A stretch of DNA of 35,013 nucleotides from an uncultured Erwinia sp. (GCA_913775305.1 CAJYIY010000114.1:1-35013), one strand, 5' to 3'. Counted from the stretch's first letter, positions 19,090 through 29,041 are shown. Program-made: numbers and translations. The notes: a model not told the origin generated them from the letters alone.

Positions 19090-20199
19090 ATGGCGCAGTT
19101 GACGCTGGACAAAGTTCAGAAACGCTATGGCGCGAAGGCTGAGGTTATCCGCTCGCTTGATTTGCAGATTAAAAGCGGAGAGTTTGTGGTGGTCGTTGGG
19201 CCGTCTGGCTGCGGCAAGTCAACGCTGCTGCGCATGATTGCCGGGCTTGAAGAGATCAGTGGCGGTGGCATGTATATCGACGGTCACTACGTCAACGACG
19301 ACAGCCCGGCCGAACGCGGTATCGGTATGGTGTTTCAGTCATACGCACTGTATCCGCATATGAGCGTTTATCAGAATATGGCCTTTGCGCTGGAGCTTGC
19401 GCACCATTCCAGGGCGGAGATTGACCAGCGGGTCAGGGAGTGCGCGCGCATCCTGCAGCTGGAGTCATTGCTCGACCGGCGGCCGAAAGATTTGTCCGGT
19501 GGCCAGCGCCAGCGTGTGGCTATCGGGCGCGCCATCGTGCGCGAACCGCGGCTGTTCCTGTTCGACGAGCCGCTCTCCAATCTTGACGCATCGCTGCGCG
19601 TGCAGATGCGCATGGAGGTGTCGGCCCTGCATAAACGTCTGGGTGTCACCGTCATTTACGTGACGCATGACCAGGTTGAGGCGATGACGCTGGCGGATCG
19701 CATCGTGGTGCTCAACAAGGGCAATATCGAACAGGTGGGAACACCGCTTGAGCTGTATGACCAGCCTGCCAATGAGTTTGTCGCCCAGTTTATTGGTTCG
19801 CCGAAGATGAATCTGATCCCGGCCACGCTCCGCCTGTCGGGTGAGCAGCAGAGCGTGGTGGAACTGGACAATGGCAAAACCCTGGTCTTACCCGTCGCCA
19901 CTCCGCCAGAAGCTCAGGGCCACAGCGTCAACCTCGGCATACGTCCCGAGCATATCCGCAGCGGCAGCGTGGAACAGTGTGAATATCAGGGAGAAGTGAT
20001 GTTTATCGAACAGATGGGCAATGAAACGCTGCTCTATCTGGACAACGGCAACGCGGGCGAACCCTGGGTCGTGCGGCACGTCGAGCGTGCCACCATCCAG
20101 GTTGGGCAAACCGTGGGAGTCAGGCTGCCGGTAGAGTGCTGTTACCTGTTCGACAGCCACGGTCAGGCATTCCACCGTCATCTGGCAAAAGTACACTAA
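19090..20199 (+). CDS. palK: Palatinose ABC transporter ATPase PalK (MalK-like)
   Basis: This 369-residue cytoplasmic ATPase energises PalEFG. Visible are Walker [10 protein letters not shown] (38-46), the Q-loop [11 protein letters not shown], signature LSGGQRQRV, Walker [13 protein letters not shown] and the switch [12 protein letters not shown], followed by the C-terminal TOBE/regulatory domain of the MalK/UgpC class. The start is ATG at 19090 with GGAGG six bases upstream; an upstream GTG extension crosses the hairpin and is unlikely. A 19-bp gap separates it from palQ. Confidence 0.92.
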   Translation: MAQLTLDKVQKRYGAKAEVIRSLDLQIKSGEFVVVVGPSGCGKSTLLRMIAGLEEISGGGMYIDGHYVNDDSPAERGIGMVFQSYALYPHMSVYQNMAFALELAHHSRAEIDQRVRECARILQLESLLDRRPKDLSGGQRQRVAIGRAIVREPRLFLFDEPLSNLDASLRVQMRMEVSALHKRLGVTVIYVTHDQVEAMTLADRIVVLNKGNIEQVGTPLELYDQPANEFVAQFIGSPKMNLIPATLRLSGEQQSVVELDNGKTLVLPVATPPEAQGHSVNLGIRPEHIRSGSVEQCEYQGEVMFIEQMGNETLLYLDNGNAGEPWVVRHVERATIQVGQTVGVRLPVECCYLFDSHGQAFHRHLAKVH

Positions 20200-20218
20200 C
20201 TCGTTTGGGGAACATGCA

Positions 20219-21877
20219 GTGATAAATGATATGCACAGCACACCGCGCTGGAAGGAGGCCGTGGTGTACCAGGTCTATCCGCGCAGCTTTATGGACAGTA
20301 ACGGCGACGGCATCGGCGATCTCAACGGGATTATCAATAAGCTCGGTTACCTGCAACGGCTCGGCATCACGCTGCTGTGGCTGTCGCCCGTATACCGCTC
20401 ACCGATGGACGATAACGGCTATGACATCTCCGATTACGAAGATATCGCCGACATCTTTGGCTCAATGGGCGACATGGCGCGGCTGATCTCCGAAGCCAGA
20501 GCGCACGATATCGACATCATGATGGATCTGGTGGTGAATCATACCTCTGACGAACATCCCTGGTTCATCGACGCACTGAGCTCAAAAAACAGTGACTACC
20601 GTGACTTCTACATCTGGCGACAACCGGCGGCAGACGGGGGACCGCCTGATGACACCCGTTCCCACTTTGGCGGCAGCGCGTGGACGCTCGACAGCGCCAG
20701 CGGTGAATACTACCTGCATCAGTTTTCCACGCGCCAGCCCGATCTCAACTGGGAAAATCCACGCGTGCGCGAAGCGATCCACGCCATGATGAACCGCTGG
20801 CTGGATAAGGGCATTGGGGGATTCCGCATGGACGTAATCGATCTGATCGGTAAAGAAGTGGATCGGCAGATCATGGCGAACGGCCGTCATCTTCACCTTT
20901 ATCTCCACCAGATGAACCGGGCGACCTTTGGTCCGCGCGGCAGCGTGACGGTGGGAGAGACGTGGAGCGCAACGCCGGAAGATGCGCTGCTCTACAGCGC
21001 CGAAGAGCGGGAAGAGCTGACCATGGTGTTTCAGTTTGAGCACATCAGGCTTTTCTGGGATGAACAGTACGGGAAGTGGTGCAACCAGCCGTTTGACCTG
21101 CTGCGCTTTAAGGCGGTAATTGACAAGTGGCAGACCGCACTCGCCGATCGCGGCTGGAACTCGTTGTTCTGGAGCAACCACGATCTGCCTCGTGCCGTCT
21201 CCAAATTCGGCGATGACGGCCAGTACCGCGTCGTGTCAGCGAAAATGCTCGCCACCGCGTTGCACTGCCTTAAAGGCACCCCTTATATCTATCAGGGTGA
21301 AGAGATTGGCATGACCAACGTGAGCTTTGCCGACATCACCGACTATCGGGATATTGAAAGCCTGAATCTTTATCAGGAACGGATCGCCGAAGGGGTGAGC
21401 CATGAGGCAATGATGGAGGGGATCCACGCCAACGGACGTGATAATGCGCGAACGCCGATGCAGTGGGACAGCAGCCCGCACGCCGGCTTTACCACCGGCC
21501 AGCCCTGGATCGGGGTGAATCCCAACTACCGGACGGTGAACGTTGCGGCTGCGCTTGACGATCCTGACTCTGTTTTTTACCACTATCAAAAGCTGGTGGC
21601 CCTGCGTAAGCAGCTGCCGCTGCTGGTTCACGGTGATTTCCGGCAGATCCTGGCCGACCACCCGCAGGTCTTTGCCTGGCTGCGTACGTTTGAGGATCGC
21701 ACGCTGGTGGTGATCAATAATTTCACGGCGGCCCCGGTGACGCTTGCCATGCCCGACAATCTGCATGACCGGCAGGGCCAGTGTGTTATCAGCAACTACG
21801 CATCGCGGGAGCGGCTGGAATCCACGATGGCACTGCAACCCTATGAATCCTTTGCATTACTGCTTGAGAGGTTATGA
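20219..21877 (+). CDS. palQ: Alpha-1,6-glucosidase PalQ (palatinase, GH13)
   Basis: This 552-residue cytoplasmic GH13 enzyme is expected to hydrolyse palatinose to glucose and fructose; palQ of E. rhapontici has shown palatinase activity. The catalytic nucleophile is Asp205 (GFRMDVID), the acid/base is Glu247 (VGETWSA), and the transition-state stabiliser is Asp322 (SNHDLPR). The conserved DLVVNHTSDEH lies at 103-113. No signal peptide is present, and the RLDRD-type loop of sucrose isomerases is replaced by IRLFWDEQYGKW, so it is a hydrolase and not PalI. The start is GTG at 20219 with GGGGA 8 bases upstream; ATG at 20231 would be too far from it. Confidence 0.87.
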   Translation: MINDMHSTPRWKEAVVYQVYPRSFMDSNGDGIGDLNGIINKLGYLQRLGITLLWLSPVYRSPMDDNGYDISDYEDIADIFGSMGDMARLISEARAHDIDIMMDLVVNHTSDEHPWFIDALSSKNSDYRDFYIWRQPAADGGPPDDTRSHFGGSAWTLDSASGEYYLHQFSTRQPDLNWENPRVREAIHAMMNRWLDKGIGGFRMDVIDLIGKEVDRQIMANGRHLHLYLHQMNRATFGPRGSVTVGETWSATPEDALLYSAEEREELTMVFQFEHIRLFWDEQYGKWCNQPFDLLRFKAVIDKWQTALADRGWNSLFWSNHDLPRAVSKFGDDGQYRVVSAKMLATALHCLKGTPYIYQGEEIGMTNVSFADITDYRDIESLNLYQERIAEGVSHEAMMEGIHANGRDNARTPMQWDSSPHAGFTTGQPWIGVNPNYRTVNVAAALDDPDSVFYHYQKLVALRKQLPLLVHGDFRQILADHPQVFAWLRTFEDRTLVVINNFTAAPVTLAMPDNLHDRQGQCVISNYASRERLESTMALQPYESFALLLERL

Positions 21878-23547
21878 TGGCAAACTGGTGGAAAGAGGCC
21901 GTGGCGTATCAGATCTACCCGCGCAGCTTCAAAGACAGCAATAACGATGGCATCGGTGACCTCAACGGCATCACGGAAAAACTCGATTATCTGGCAGATC
22001 TGGGCATCAATCTGATCTGGATCTGCCCGATGTACGCCTCTCCCAATGATGACAACGGCTATGATATCAGTGACTATCAGCAGATCATGGCAGAGTTTGG
22101 CACGATGGCCGATTTTGACCGTCTGCTTGAACAGGTGCACGCGCGCGGCATGCGCCTGATTATTGACCTGGTGGTGAACCACACGTCCGATGAACATGCG
22201 TGGTTCCGGGAGTCGAGCGCCTCACGTGATAATCCGAAACGCGACTGGTATATCTGGCGCGACGGAAAAAAAGGCGCCGAACCCAACAACTGGGAAAGCA
22301 TATTCAGCGGTTCGGCCTGGAAATACAGTGCCGAAACCGGACAGTATTTCCTGCATCTGTTCTCGGAAAAGCAGCCGGATCTGAACTGGGAAAACCCGGA
22401 GGTGCGTTCGGCGGTATACGCCATGATGCGCTGGTGGCTTGACAAAGGAGTGGATGGTTTTCGCATTGATGCCATCTGTCATATGAAAAAAGAGCCGGCG
22501 TTCAGCGATATGCCGAATCCACTGGCGTTGCCCTATGTCCCGTCATTCGATCGCCACCTCAACTATGACGGGCTGCTCGATTACGTCGATGACATGTGTG
22601 AACAGGTGTTCCGTCACTATGACATTGTCACCGTCGGCGAAATGAACGGTGCCTCCGCTGAGCAGGGTGAAGAGTGGGTCGGCGAGCAGCGGGGCAGGCT
22701 GAATATGATCTTTCAGTTTGAACACGTGAAACTGTGGCAGGTCGGGCAAAAAGACACGCCGGAAGGCAGCCTTGATTTAATCGGCTTAAAACAGATTTTC
22801 ACTCGCTGGCAGACCCTGCTGGAAAACAAAGGCTGGAATGCGCTGTACGTGGAAAACCACGATCTTCCCCGCGTGGTCTCCAGCTGGGGCGACGATAAAA
22901 CCTACCAGCGTGAGAGCGCGACCGCCATTGCCGCCATGTTCTTCCTGATGAAAGGAACGCCGTTTATCTATCAGGGGCAGGAGCTGGGCATGACCAATAC
23001 CCGGTTCACCAGCCTGGATGATTTTGACGATGTTGCCGCGAAAAGACTGGCAGCGGAAATGCGCCGACAGGGCAAAGATGAGTCCGAAATTCTCGCCTTT
23101 CTCAGCCGCACCGGGCGCGATAACTCGCGCACCCCGATGCAGTGGGATCAGCATGCCAACGGCGGTTTCAGCGCTGCCACCCCCTGGTTTCCTGCCAACA
23201 GCAACTACCCGGAAATCAACGTGGCGCGTCAGCGCGCAGACAGCGGTTCCGTACTGAACTTTTATCGTGCGCTGATCCGCCTTCGTCGCCGGATGCCGGT
23301 ATTGATTGAAGGTGCTTATCAACTTCTGCTGCCGGACCACCCACATATTTATGCCTATACTCGCGGTCTGAACGACCACCAGGTGTTGGTACTGGCTAAT
23401 TTCAGTGCCCATCAGCAGGAGATAGATCCCCGGCAGCTGTCGCTGGAAGGCTGGCAATGGCTGCTGGGTAATTATCAGCAACAGGGGAAACGGCAAAGCT
23501 TACGCCCTTACGAAGCACAGATTTATCAGCTGAACGGCACGATGTAG
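21874..23547 (+). CDS. palZ: Second GH13 alpha-glucosidase, PalZ
   Basis: This 557-residue cytoplasmic oligo-1,6-glucosidase-like enzyme is related to PalQ but clearly divergent. Catalytic residues are Asp199 (GFRIDAI), Glu256 (VGEMNGA) and Asp330 (ENHDLPR). The isomerase RLDRD loop is absent here too. It likely cleaves trehalulose or another alpha-glucoside, so the two enzymes may divide sucrose isomers between them; this is inference. Two tandem ATGs (21874, 21877) overlap the palQ stop, and GAGAGG upstream is better spaced to the second. It is the last gene of the operon; no clear terminator follows. Confidence 0.85.
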   Translation: MMANWWKEAVAYQIYPRSFKDSNNDGIGDLNGITEKLDYLADLGINLIWICPMYASPNDDNGYDISDYQQIMAEFGTMADFDRLLEQVHARGMRLIIDLVVNHTSDEHAWFRESSASRDNPKRDWYIWRDGKKGAEPNNWESIFSGSAWKYSAETGQYFLHLFSEKQPDLNWENPEVRSAVYAMMRWWLDKGVDGFRIDAICHMKKEPAFSDMPNPLALPYVPSFDRHLNYDGLLDYVDDMCEQVFRHYDIVTVGEMNGASAEQGEEWVGEQRGRLNMIFQFEHVKLWQVGQKDTPEGSLDLIGLKQIFTRWQTLLENKGWNALYVENHDLPRVVSSWGDDKTYQRESATAIAAMFFLMKGTPFIYQGQELGMTNTRFTSLDDFDDVAAKRLAAEMRRQGKDESEILAFLSRTGRDNSRTPMQWDQHANGGFSAATPWFPANSNYPEINVARQRADSGSVLNFYRALIRLRRRMPVLIEGAYQLLLPDHPHIYAYTRGLNDHQVLVLANFSAHQQEIDPRQLSLEGWQWLLGNYQQQGKRQSLRPYEAQIYQLNGTM

Positions 23548-23618
23548 ATACCCACCCGCAATAGTTCTGGCTGGAGAAACCGGAGGCAGCTGGCCATTTC
23601 ACAGGCAAGCTGTCCCGG

Positions 23619-24551
23619 TTATGCGTCCCGAAACGAGAAGGCTATCGCCATCACCGCCCCGGCAAACACCAGGGTTAATCCGCTTAAAAATACCGGGGTA
23701 AGCTGGCTGCCCAGGAAAATAACGGATGAGATGACGCCAATCACCGGAACGCCCAGCGTGAAATTTGACAGGGTGAAACCGGAGACTTTTCTGCCGTACG
23801 ACGTCGATATGACAAAACAGACCGAGGTCGCGATCGGGCCGATGAAAAAAATCAGCGCGCAGAGAAGCGGACTCCAGCGGATCCCGTGAGGCCATCCCTC
23901 AAATTTTACGGCAAGCAGCATCATCGGCAGCGTTGCGAACAGCATTTGCCAGGGTGCCAGCGCCAGCGGCGACAGATACCATTGGTGCTGTTTGACATGA
24001 AAAATCACCACCGACCAGCAGAGCGCCGCCAGCAGCAGGAACAGATTGCCTTTAACCATCCCCTGTCGGGACCAGTCGATCTCCAGCGGAGAACAGATGA
24101 TGGCTATGCCAGCGATGCCGATACATAAAGCGAGCAGCTGCTTTTTCTGGGGCAGCGATTTATTGATGATCCCGGCAAACAGCACCCCCCACAGCGGCGT
24201 GGTGTAGGCCAGCAGTGCTGCCCGACTGACGTCGGTATACTGCATGGCAACCAGCCCCAGCGCGGTGAAGGCCAGCATCTGGAGTCCGCCGACGCTGAGA
24301 ACGATCGGTAAATCTTTTCTCGACGGGAGGGCCAACTGCTTTTTATACCCGACGAGAATAAACAGACAGACGCCGGCGGTTAAGAACCGCAGAGTGCCCA
24401 GCCACAGGGGGGGAATATCATGGAGTGCTATTTTCATCGCAGGCCAGCTCAAACCCCATAACAGCACCATCAGCGTCAGCATCAGCCACAGGCCGTATCC
24501 CCGATGTCGTTCTTTGCCCTTTGTCATCGACGTTATCTGCGCAGTCATCAT
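23619..24551 (-). CDS. DMT-superfamily exporter (EamA family)
   Basis: This 310-residue inner membrane protein has ten hydrophobic helices arranged as two EamA repeats, with the typical LMVLLWGLSWPAMKIAL near the start and LGVPVIGVISSVIFLGSQLTP late. Family members export amino acids and other small metabolites. Its ATG overlaps the stop of the PLP-enzyme gene by 4 bp (ATGA), so the two are translationally coupled. It may export the substrate or product of that enzyme. The actual substrate is unknown. Confidence 0.85.
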   Translation of the reverse strand: MMTAQITSMTKGKERHRGYGLWLMLTLMVLLWGLSWPAMKIALHDIPPLWLGTLRFLTAGVCLFILVGYKKQLALPSRKDLPIVLSVGGLQMLAFTALGLVAMQYTDVSRAALLAYTTPLWGVLFAGIINKSLPQKKQLLALCIGIAGIAIICSPLEIDWSRQGMVKGNLFLLLAALCWSVVIFHVKQHQWYLSPLALAPWQMLFATLPMMLLAVKFEGWPHGIRWSPLLCALIFFIGPIATSVCFVISTSYGRKVSGFTLSNFTLGVPVIGVISSVIFLGSQLTPVFLSGLTLVFAGAVMAIAFSFRDA

Positions 24552-25708
24552 TGCCCCCTCGCGGTCGCTGACGCAGTTGATGCAGGCAAAGCGTCAAACG
24601 CCTGCGACAGGTCATGAACCAAATCCCGTTCATTTTCAATGCCGACCGAAATTCTGATCAGATCGTCAGGACAGGAAGATCCTTCTCCTTCGGTCGCTTT
24701 CCGATATTCAATCAGACTTTCTGTTGAACCCAGCGAGGTGGCATTCCGGAAGATTCGGGTAAGCTCAGGTAACAATCTTGCGGCACCGGCGCCATCCTTC
24801 ATGCGAAACGACAGCATGGCACCATACAGACCGTTCATCTGAACGCGTGCCAGTTCAGCGCTTTTATGGCTCGCCAGCCCGGGATAGAAAACCTCAACAA
24901 CGGCGCTGTGCGATAAAAGCCAGTTTGCAAGCAGCTGCGCGCTGGCACAGGCTTTTGCATACCTTAATGCCAGGGTGCGCATCCCGCGAACCAGCAGCCA
25001 GGCATCCATCGGCTGAAGCGTCAGCCCCGCGCGGGTTCTGATACTGACTATCTCCTGCCACCCGCGATCGTCTTCGTTGCACACCAGAAAGCCAGCGGTC
25101 AGGTCTCCGTGGCCGTTTAAATATTTGGTCGCGGAATGCAGGACCATATCGGCACCAAGCGCCAGGGGCTGAACCGAAAGCGGAGTGGAGACCGTTGCGT
25201 CAACAATGAGCCGCGCGGCGTAGCGCCGGGCGAGCTGGGCAATTCTGGCAATGTCAACGATCTTCCATAAGGGATTGGTCGCGGTTTCCGCCCAGACGAA
25301 CGAGACAGTTCGGCTGGCCAGTGCGGATTCCAGGGCATCGTAATCCGATAAATCAATAAAAAGGAGGGTAATAAGATGCTGGTGACAGTAATCACGCATA
25401 ATTGTAAAAAATTCATAGTAGCAATCTTTTTCAACAATAATGGTGTCATGTGGCTTAAGGGTGAGCAGAATTGCCCAGGCCGCCGAAACGCCGGAATTAA
25501 AAGCGGCGGCCACTTTCCCGCCTTCCATTTTAATTAAAATGTTTTCTGCTACTTCGGCGGTGGGGTTGCCGCTGCGAATATAATTAACCGCGGAATCACC
25601 CATTATCGTTCGAGATGAAACGCCGGTATGAATGGAGGGCACTAATCCTCCTGTTATGCTGTCCGTATAATGATCTAAACCCGCCAGTAACGTATCGAAA
25701 TTATTCAT
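24548..25708 (-). CDS. PLP-dependent Cys/Met metabolism enzyme (cystathionine gamma-synthase/lyase family)
   Basis: This 386-residue cytoplasmic enzyme of the gamma-family acts on sulfur amino acids or O-acyl homoserines. PLP lysine is Lys195 in LHSATKYLNGHGD, Asp170 in LIVDATVSTP holds the pyridine nitrogen, and phosphate contacts appear in YIRSGNPT (43-50). The aromatic residue that normally follows the SG motif is replaced (FNSGVSAAW), with Tyr-Tyr later at EKDCYYEF. It could be a lyase, a synthase or a methionine gamma-lyase; the sequence does not decide. I chose ATG 25708 with AGGGA upstream over a longer frame from 25774. It is divergent from a LysR gene. Confidence 0.85.
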   Translation of the reverse strand: MNNFDTLLAGLDHYTDSITGGLVPSIHTGVSSRTIMGDSAVNYIRSGNPTAEVAENILIKMEGGKVAAAFNSGVSAAWAILLTLKPHDTIIVEKDCYYEFFTIMRDYCHQHLITLLFIDLSDYDALESALASRTVSFVWAETATNPLWKIVDIARIAQLARRYAARLIVDATVSTPLSVQPLALGADMVLHSATKYLNGHGDLTAGFLVCNEDDRGWQEIVSIRTRAGLTLQPMDAWLLVRGMRTLALRYAKACASAQLLANWLLSHSAVVEVFYPGLASHKSAELARVQMNGLYGAMLSFRMKDGAGAARLLPELTRIFRNATSLGSTESLIEYRKATEGEGSSCPDDLIRISVGIENERDLVHDLSQAFDALPASTASATARGQ

Positions 25709-25975
25709 TGAAATATCCCTGCCAGAATAGATTAAGGGTTTGTTTTCTGTTAACCGCGTTAACCAGCCCGACAACCAGTTGAAAGTTATGCAGCAGTTCT
25801 ATATCCTGCCCGCTGATCTGATGATGTGAGAATCTCTTAAAATGAGAAATAATTAAACAGAAAAAATAACGCACTAAGACATCGAAAAATTAATACATAG
25901 CCGAAAGGCCAGATGGCAACCGCATAACTTCTTTGCGCGTGCCTGTCGCCTTCACCGCCCGCAGCAGGCGAGGGC

Positions 25976-26890
25976 ATGAGAAACGAGAGGCAAAACGTGA
26001 AAAAACTCCCCCCGTTAAACTGGCTGCGTTCTTTCGAATCGGCGGCAAGACTGATGAGTTTCACCCTGGCTGCGGAAGAGCTTCATATGACACAGGGGGC
26101 AGTAAGTCAGCATATCCGGAGCCTGGAGGCGCATCTCAAATCACAGCTGTTTATCCGGCTGGCGCGCCGTATTGAACTGACGGAAGAGGGCCTGGCCTAC
26201 CTGACGATTGTGCAGGCATCCATTCAGCATCTGGAAGTTGCCACCAATGAGATCTTTGGTGAAGGGCATCGTAAGCAAATCAAGGTGAAAGGCAGTATCG
26301 CTTTTTTTACCTACTGGCTCAACGCGCGGCGCCTGCGCCTGTTTCATCAGGAACATCCGGATATCAATATCCAGTTCAATACCGATATCTGGATGCGGGA
26401 AGAGAGCATCAGTGGCGATATGGAAATTCGCTGGGGGAAGGGGCAATGGCAGGGCGTCAACTTTGTGCGTCTGACCCAGGACAAACTTTTCCCGGTATGT
26501 GGACCCGACCTGCTTAAGTCATCCAGTTTAACAGCGATTTCTGACCTTAACCGACATAATCTCCTGCACGTGATGGGCTACGAGCAGGGATGGGGCGAAT
26601 GGTTAAAGTATGTCGGCTGCAATGACGTCAGCGCCTCCAGCGGAATGCAGTTTGACACCTATGCCTGTGTTCTTAATCTTGTCGAGTCCGGATTTGGCGT
26701 GGCGCTGGGCCGCACTTCACTGGTGGAAGAACAGCTAAAAGCGGGCTCGCTGATCGCCCCCTTCAAACAGCATTTACCGTGCAGCGAGGATTTCTATTTG
26801 ATTTATCCTGCCTCCGGTTTCAGTAACCCTTATGCCAGATATTTTGCTGAATGGCTGGTCAGGCACTCTTCAGGTGGGAAATTAATATAA
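25976..26890 (+). CDS. LysR-family regulator (GcvA-like)
   Basis: This 304-residue transcription factor has a helix-turn-helix at about residues 20-70 (SFTLAAEELHMTQGAVSQHIRSLE) of the GcvA/AmpR type and a substrate-binding-like effector domain. It is divergent from the PLP-enzyme/exporter operon across about 270 bp and upstream of the amino acid permease, so it likely controls one or both. The ATG at 25976 is used here; a GTG at 25997 with a better-spaced GAGAGG is an alternative. The effector is probably an amino acid, by analogy with the neighbours. Confidence 0.85.
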   Translation: MRNERQNVKKLPPLNWLRSFESAARLMSFTLAAEELHMTQGAVSQHIRSLEAHLKSQLFIRLARRIELTEEGLAYLTIVQASIQHLEVATNEIFGEGHRKQIKVKGSIAFFTYWLNARRLRLFHQEHPDINIQFNTDIWMREESISGDMEIRWGKGQWQGVNFVRLTQDKLFPVCGPDLLKSSSLTAISDLNRHNLLHVMGYEQGWGEWLKYVGCNDVSASSGMQFDTYACVLNLVESGFGVALGRTSLVEEQLKAGSLIAPFKQHLPCSEDFYLIYPASGFSNPYARYFAEWLVRHSSGGKLI

Positions 26891-27429
26891 TAAGTATTTC
26901 ATCTGACGCAGAGGGTTATTCATTCTTATTTCCTATGCGTATTTTCTCGCGACTGAATGAATGCTGCACCCGCAGCATTCATTGATGACTTATAAGATTC
27001 ATAAAGAAGAAAAACAGTTATTTACAGGGTGTTCGGTCCGGATTTTTGGTAAGTACCTGGGTGGCTTTTACTGCGTCAGACATTAAAAAAACATTCCCTC
27101 AGCCCCGTTATTAATTACTTTGCGAAAATCGGTATTTATTGGATTCTGGAATTAACGAACGGGATGAATATAACCGGGGGAACTGTTCTGATAATAAATT
27201 AAAATACGCACGGGAAATGGGTTTTCGTTTTGGGTTGTGCTGGCGAATACTTTCTGTTATTAACAGCAGCGTGCTGGTGTGAACAGATCATCAGGCTATG
27301 GCTTCTCGTTAATCTCACGATGAGAATAACAATAAGTATCGTGAACAATTTAACGATGTTAATGCTTTTCCCAGGCAAAGCCAGACAACATTCTGATTGA
27401 TTACGCAAACTATTTTTTGAGGTGTCTCA
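26891..27429. other. 539-bp gene-free AT-rich gap with a 12-bp hairpin
   Basis: No convincing gene was found between the LysR gene and the permease. A perfect 12-bp stem (AATGAATGCTGC, 26956-26967, with 26972-26983; loop ACCC) lies 66 bases after the LysR stop and may end its transcript, although no U-tract follows. The right half, up to the GAGGTG ribosome site of the permease, is a long AT-rich leader that probably contains its promoter. Confidence 0.5.
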
Positions 27430-28842
27430 ATGGAAGTTGCAAAAATAAGCAAGTCGCATCACGATCATTCGTTCAAGAAAGAGATGAAAACACGTCATAT
27501 TGTCATGCTGGCACTGGGCGGAGTGATCGGTACAGGGCTGTTTCTGACCTCCGGATATACCGTTAACCAGGCGGGGCCACTGGGGGCAGTGCTGGTGTAC
27601 GCGGTGGGGGCCGTCATGGTCTATCTGGTGATGATGTCGCTGGGGGAGCTGGCCGTACAGATGCCGGAAACCGGATCGTTCAGTCACTATGCAGCCAGAT
27701 TTATCGGTCCGGGAACGGGATACACGGTTGGCTGGCTTTACTGGTTAACCTGGACGGTCGCAATTGGTTCTGAGTTTACCGCCGCCGGTATTCTGATGAC
27801 GCGCTGGTTTCCTGAGTCTCCGGTGTGGTTCTGGAGCCTGCTCTTCGCCGCCTCCGTGCTGATTTGTAATATTGTCTCGGTGCGACTGTTTGCGGAAACG
27901 GAGTTCTGGCTGTCACTGGTGAAGGTTATCGCGGTGATGGTTTTTATCATCGTCGGGGGGCTGGTTATTCTTGGCGTGTTTCATCATGACAGCACCCTCC
28001 ATTCAGGGCTGTCGAATTTCACCCGTGAAGGTCTGTTCCCCACGAGCCCCGCCTCCATCCTGTCAGCACTGTTAGCCGTGGCATTCGCCTTTTCGGGAAC
28101 GGAGCTGATTGGGATTACGGCGGGGGAGGCGAAGGACCCGCAAAAGTCGATACCCAAAGCGATCAAAACCACTATTTATCGGCTGGCGATCTTCTTTATC
28201 GGCACGATATTTGTCCTTGCTGCGCTGCTGCCGCGGGAAAAGGCAGGAATAGTCGAAAGCCCGTTTGTGATGGTGTTTGAGCTGACGGGGTTTTCCTATT
28301 CGGCGGATGTGATGAATTTTGTGATCCTCACGGCACTGCTGTCGGCGGCCAATTCCGGGCTTTATGCCGCCTCCCGTATGCTGTGGACCCTTTCCGATCA
28401 GGGACATATTTCGGCCACCTTCTCGCGTCTGACCGCTAAAGGCACTCCGCTGTTTGCGATTATCTTTAGCATGCTGGGTGCTGGGGCATCCTTGTTGAGC
28501 AGCGTTCTCTCACCTGACACGGTCTATCTCGCATTGGTATCGGTCTCCGGATTTGCGGTGATCCTGGTGTGGATAAGCATCTCAGCCAGTCAGCTTGCGT
28601 TTCGTCGGAAGTTTATCGCGGAGGGCGGCAGCGTGGACGACCTGAGATTTAAGGTAAAAGCATTTCCCGTTGTTCCCATGGTTTCCATCGCGCTCTGTCT
28701 CTGTGCCTGCATCGGTATTGCTTTCGATCCCTCCCAGCGTGTTGCGCTCTACTTTGGCCTTCCCTTTGTTGCCTGCTGCTACTTCACCTATTGGATAAAA
28801 AACAGAACAACGGGTTATCTGCAACAAAAACAGGGCATATAG
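27430..28842 (+). CDS. mmuP: Amino acid permease, MmuP-like (S-methylmethionine)
   Basis: This 470-residue APC-superfamily transporter has about 12 membrane helices. It resembles E. coli MmuP (S-methylmethionine permease) along its length: MKTRHIVMLALGGVIGTGLF, GYTVGWLYWLTWTVAIGS, FAFSGTELIGITAGEAKDP, FFIGTIFVLAALLP and ILTALLSAANSGLYAASRML. It probably imports S-methylmethionine or a related amino acid by proton symport. In E. coli mmuP is followed by mmuM (homocysteine methyltransferase); here none follows. The start ATG has GAGGTG upstream. The gene name is tentative because paralogous AAT permeases look alike. Confidence 0.75.
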   Translation: MEVAKISKSHHDHSFKKEMKTRHIVMLALGGVIGTGLFLTSGYTVNQAGPLGAVLVYAVGAVMVYLVMMSLGELAVQMPETGSFSHYAARFIGPGTGYTVGWLYWLTWTVAIGSEFTAAGILMTRWFPESPVWFWSLLFAASVLICNIVSVRLFAETEFWLSLVKVIAVMVFIIVGGLVILGVFHHDSTLHSGLSNFTREGLFPTSPASILSALLAVAFAFSGTELIGITAGEAKDPQKSIPKAIKTTIYRLAIFFIGTIFVLAALLPREKAGIVESPFVMVFELTGFSYSADVMNFVILTALLSAANSGLYAASRMLWTLSDQGHISATFSRLTAKGTPLFAIIFSMLGAGASLLSSVLSPDTVYLALVSVSGFAVILVWISISASQLAFRRKFIAEGGSVDDLRFKVKAFPVVPMVSIALCLCACIGIAFDPSQRVALYFGLPFVACCYFTYWIKNRTTGYLQQKQGI

Positions 28843-29041
28843 CTTCAGGTGTACACGCTTTACGATACCGGTAAATAAGGCCAGGGAAGGCGATCAGGGG
28901 ATTAACGGTCATGGCTGAATCTGGTGACCTGAACAGGAGTAATGACATCAATTATCTTTACTCTTGTTGATCTCTGATCATGGCGAGATGTTCTTAAATA
29001 GCTATTATGGCTTTAATATGGACAGAAAAAAGGATGATATG

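Noticed and set aside
27199..27408. 69-codon minus-strand ORF upstream of the permease
   Set aside because: No ribosome site, no recognisable domain, and it lies over the probable permease promoter; likely chance.
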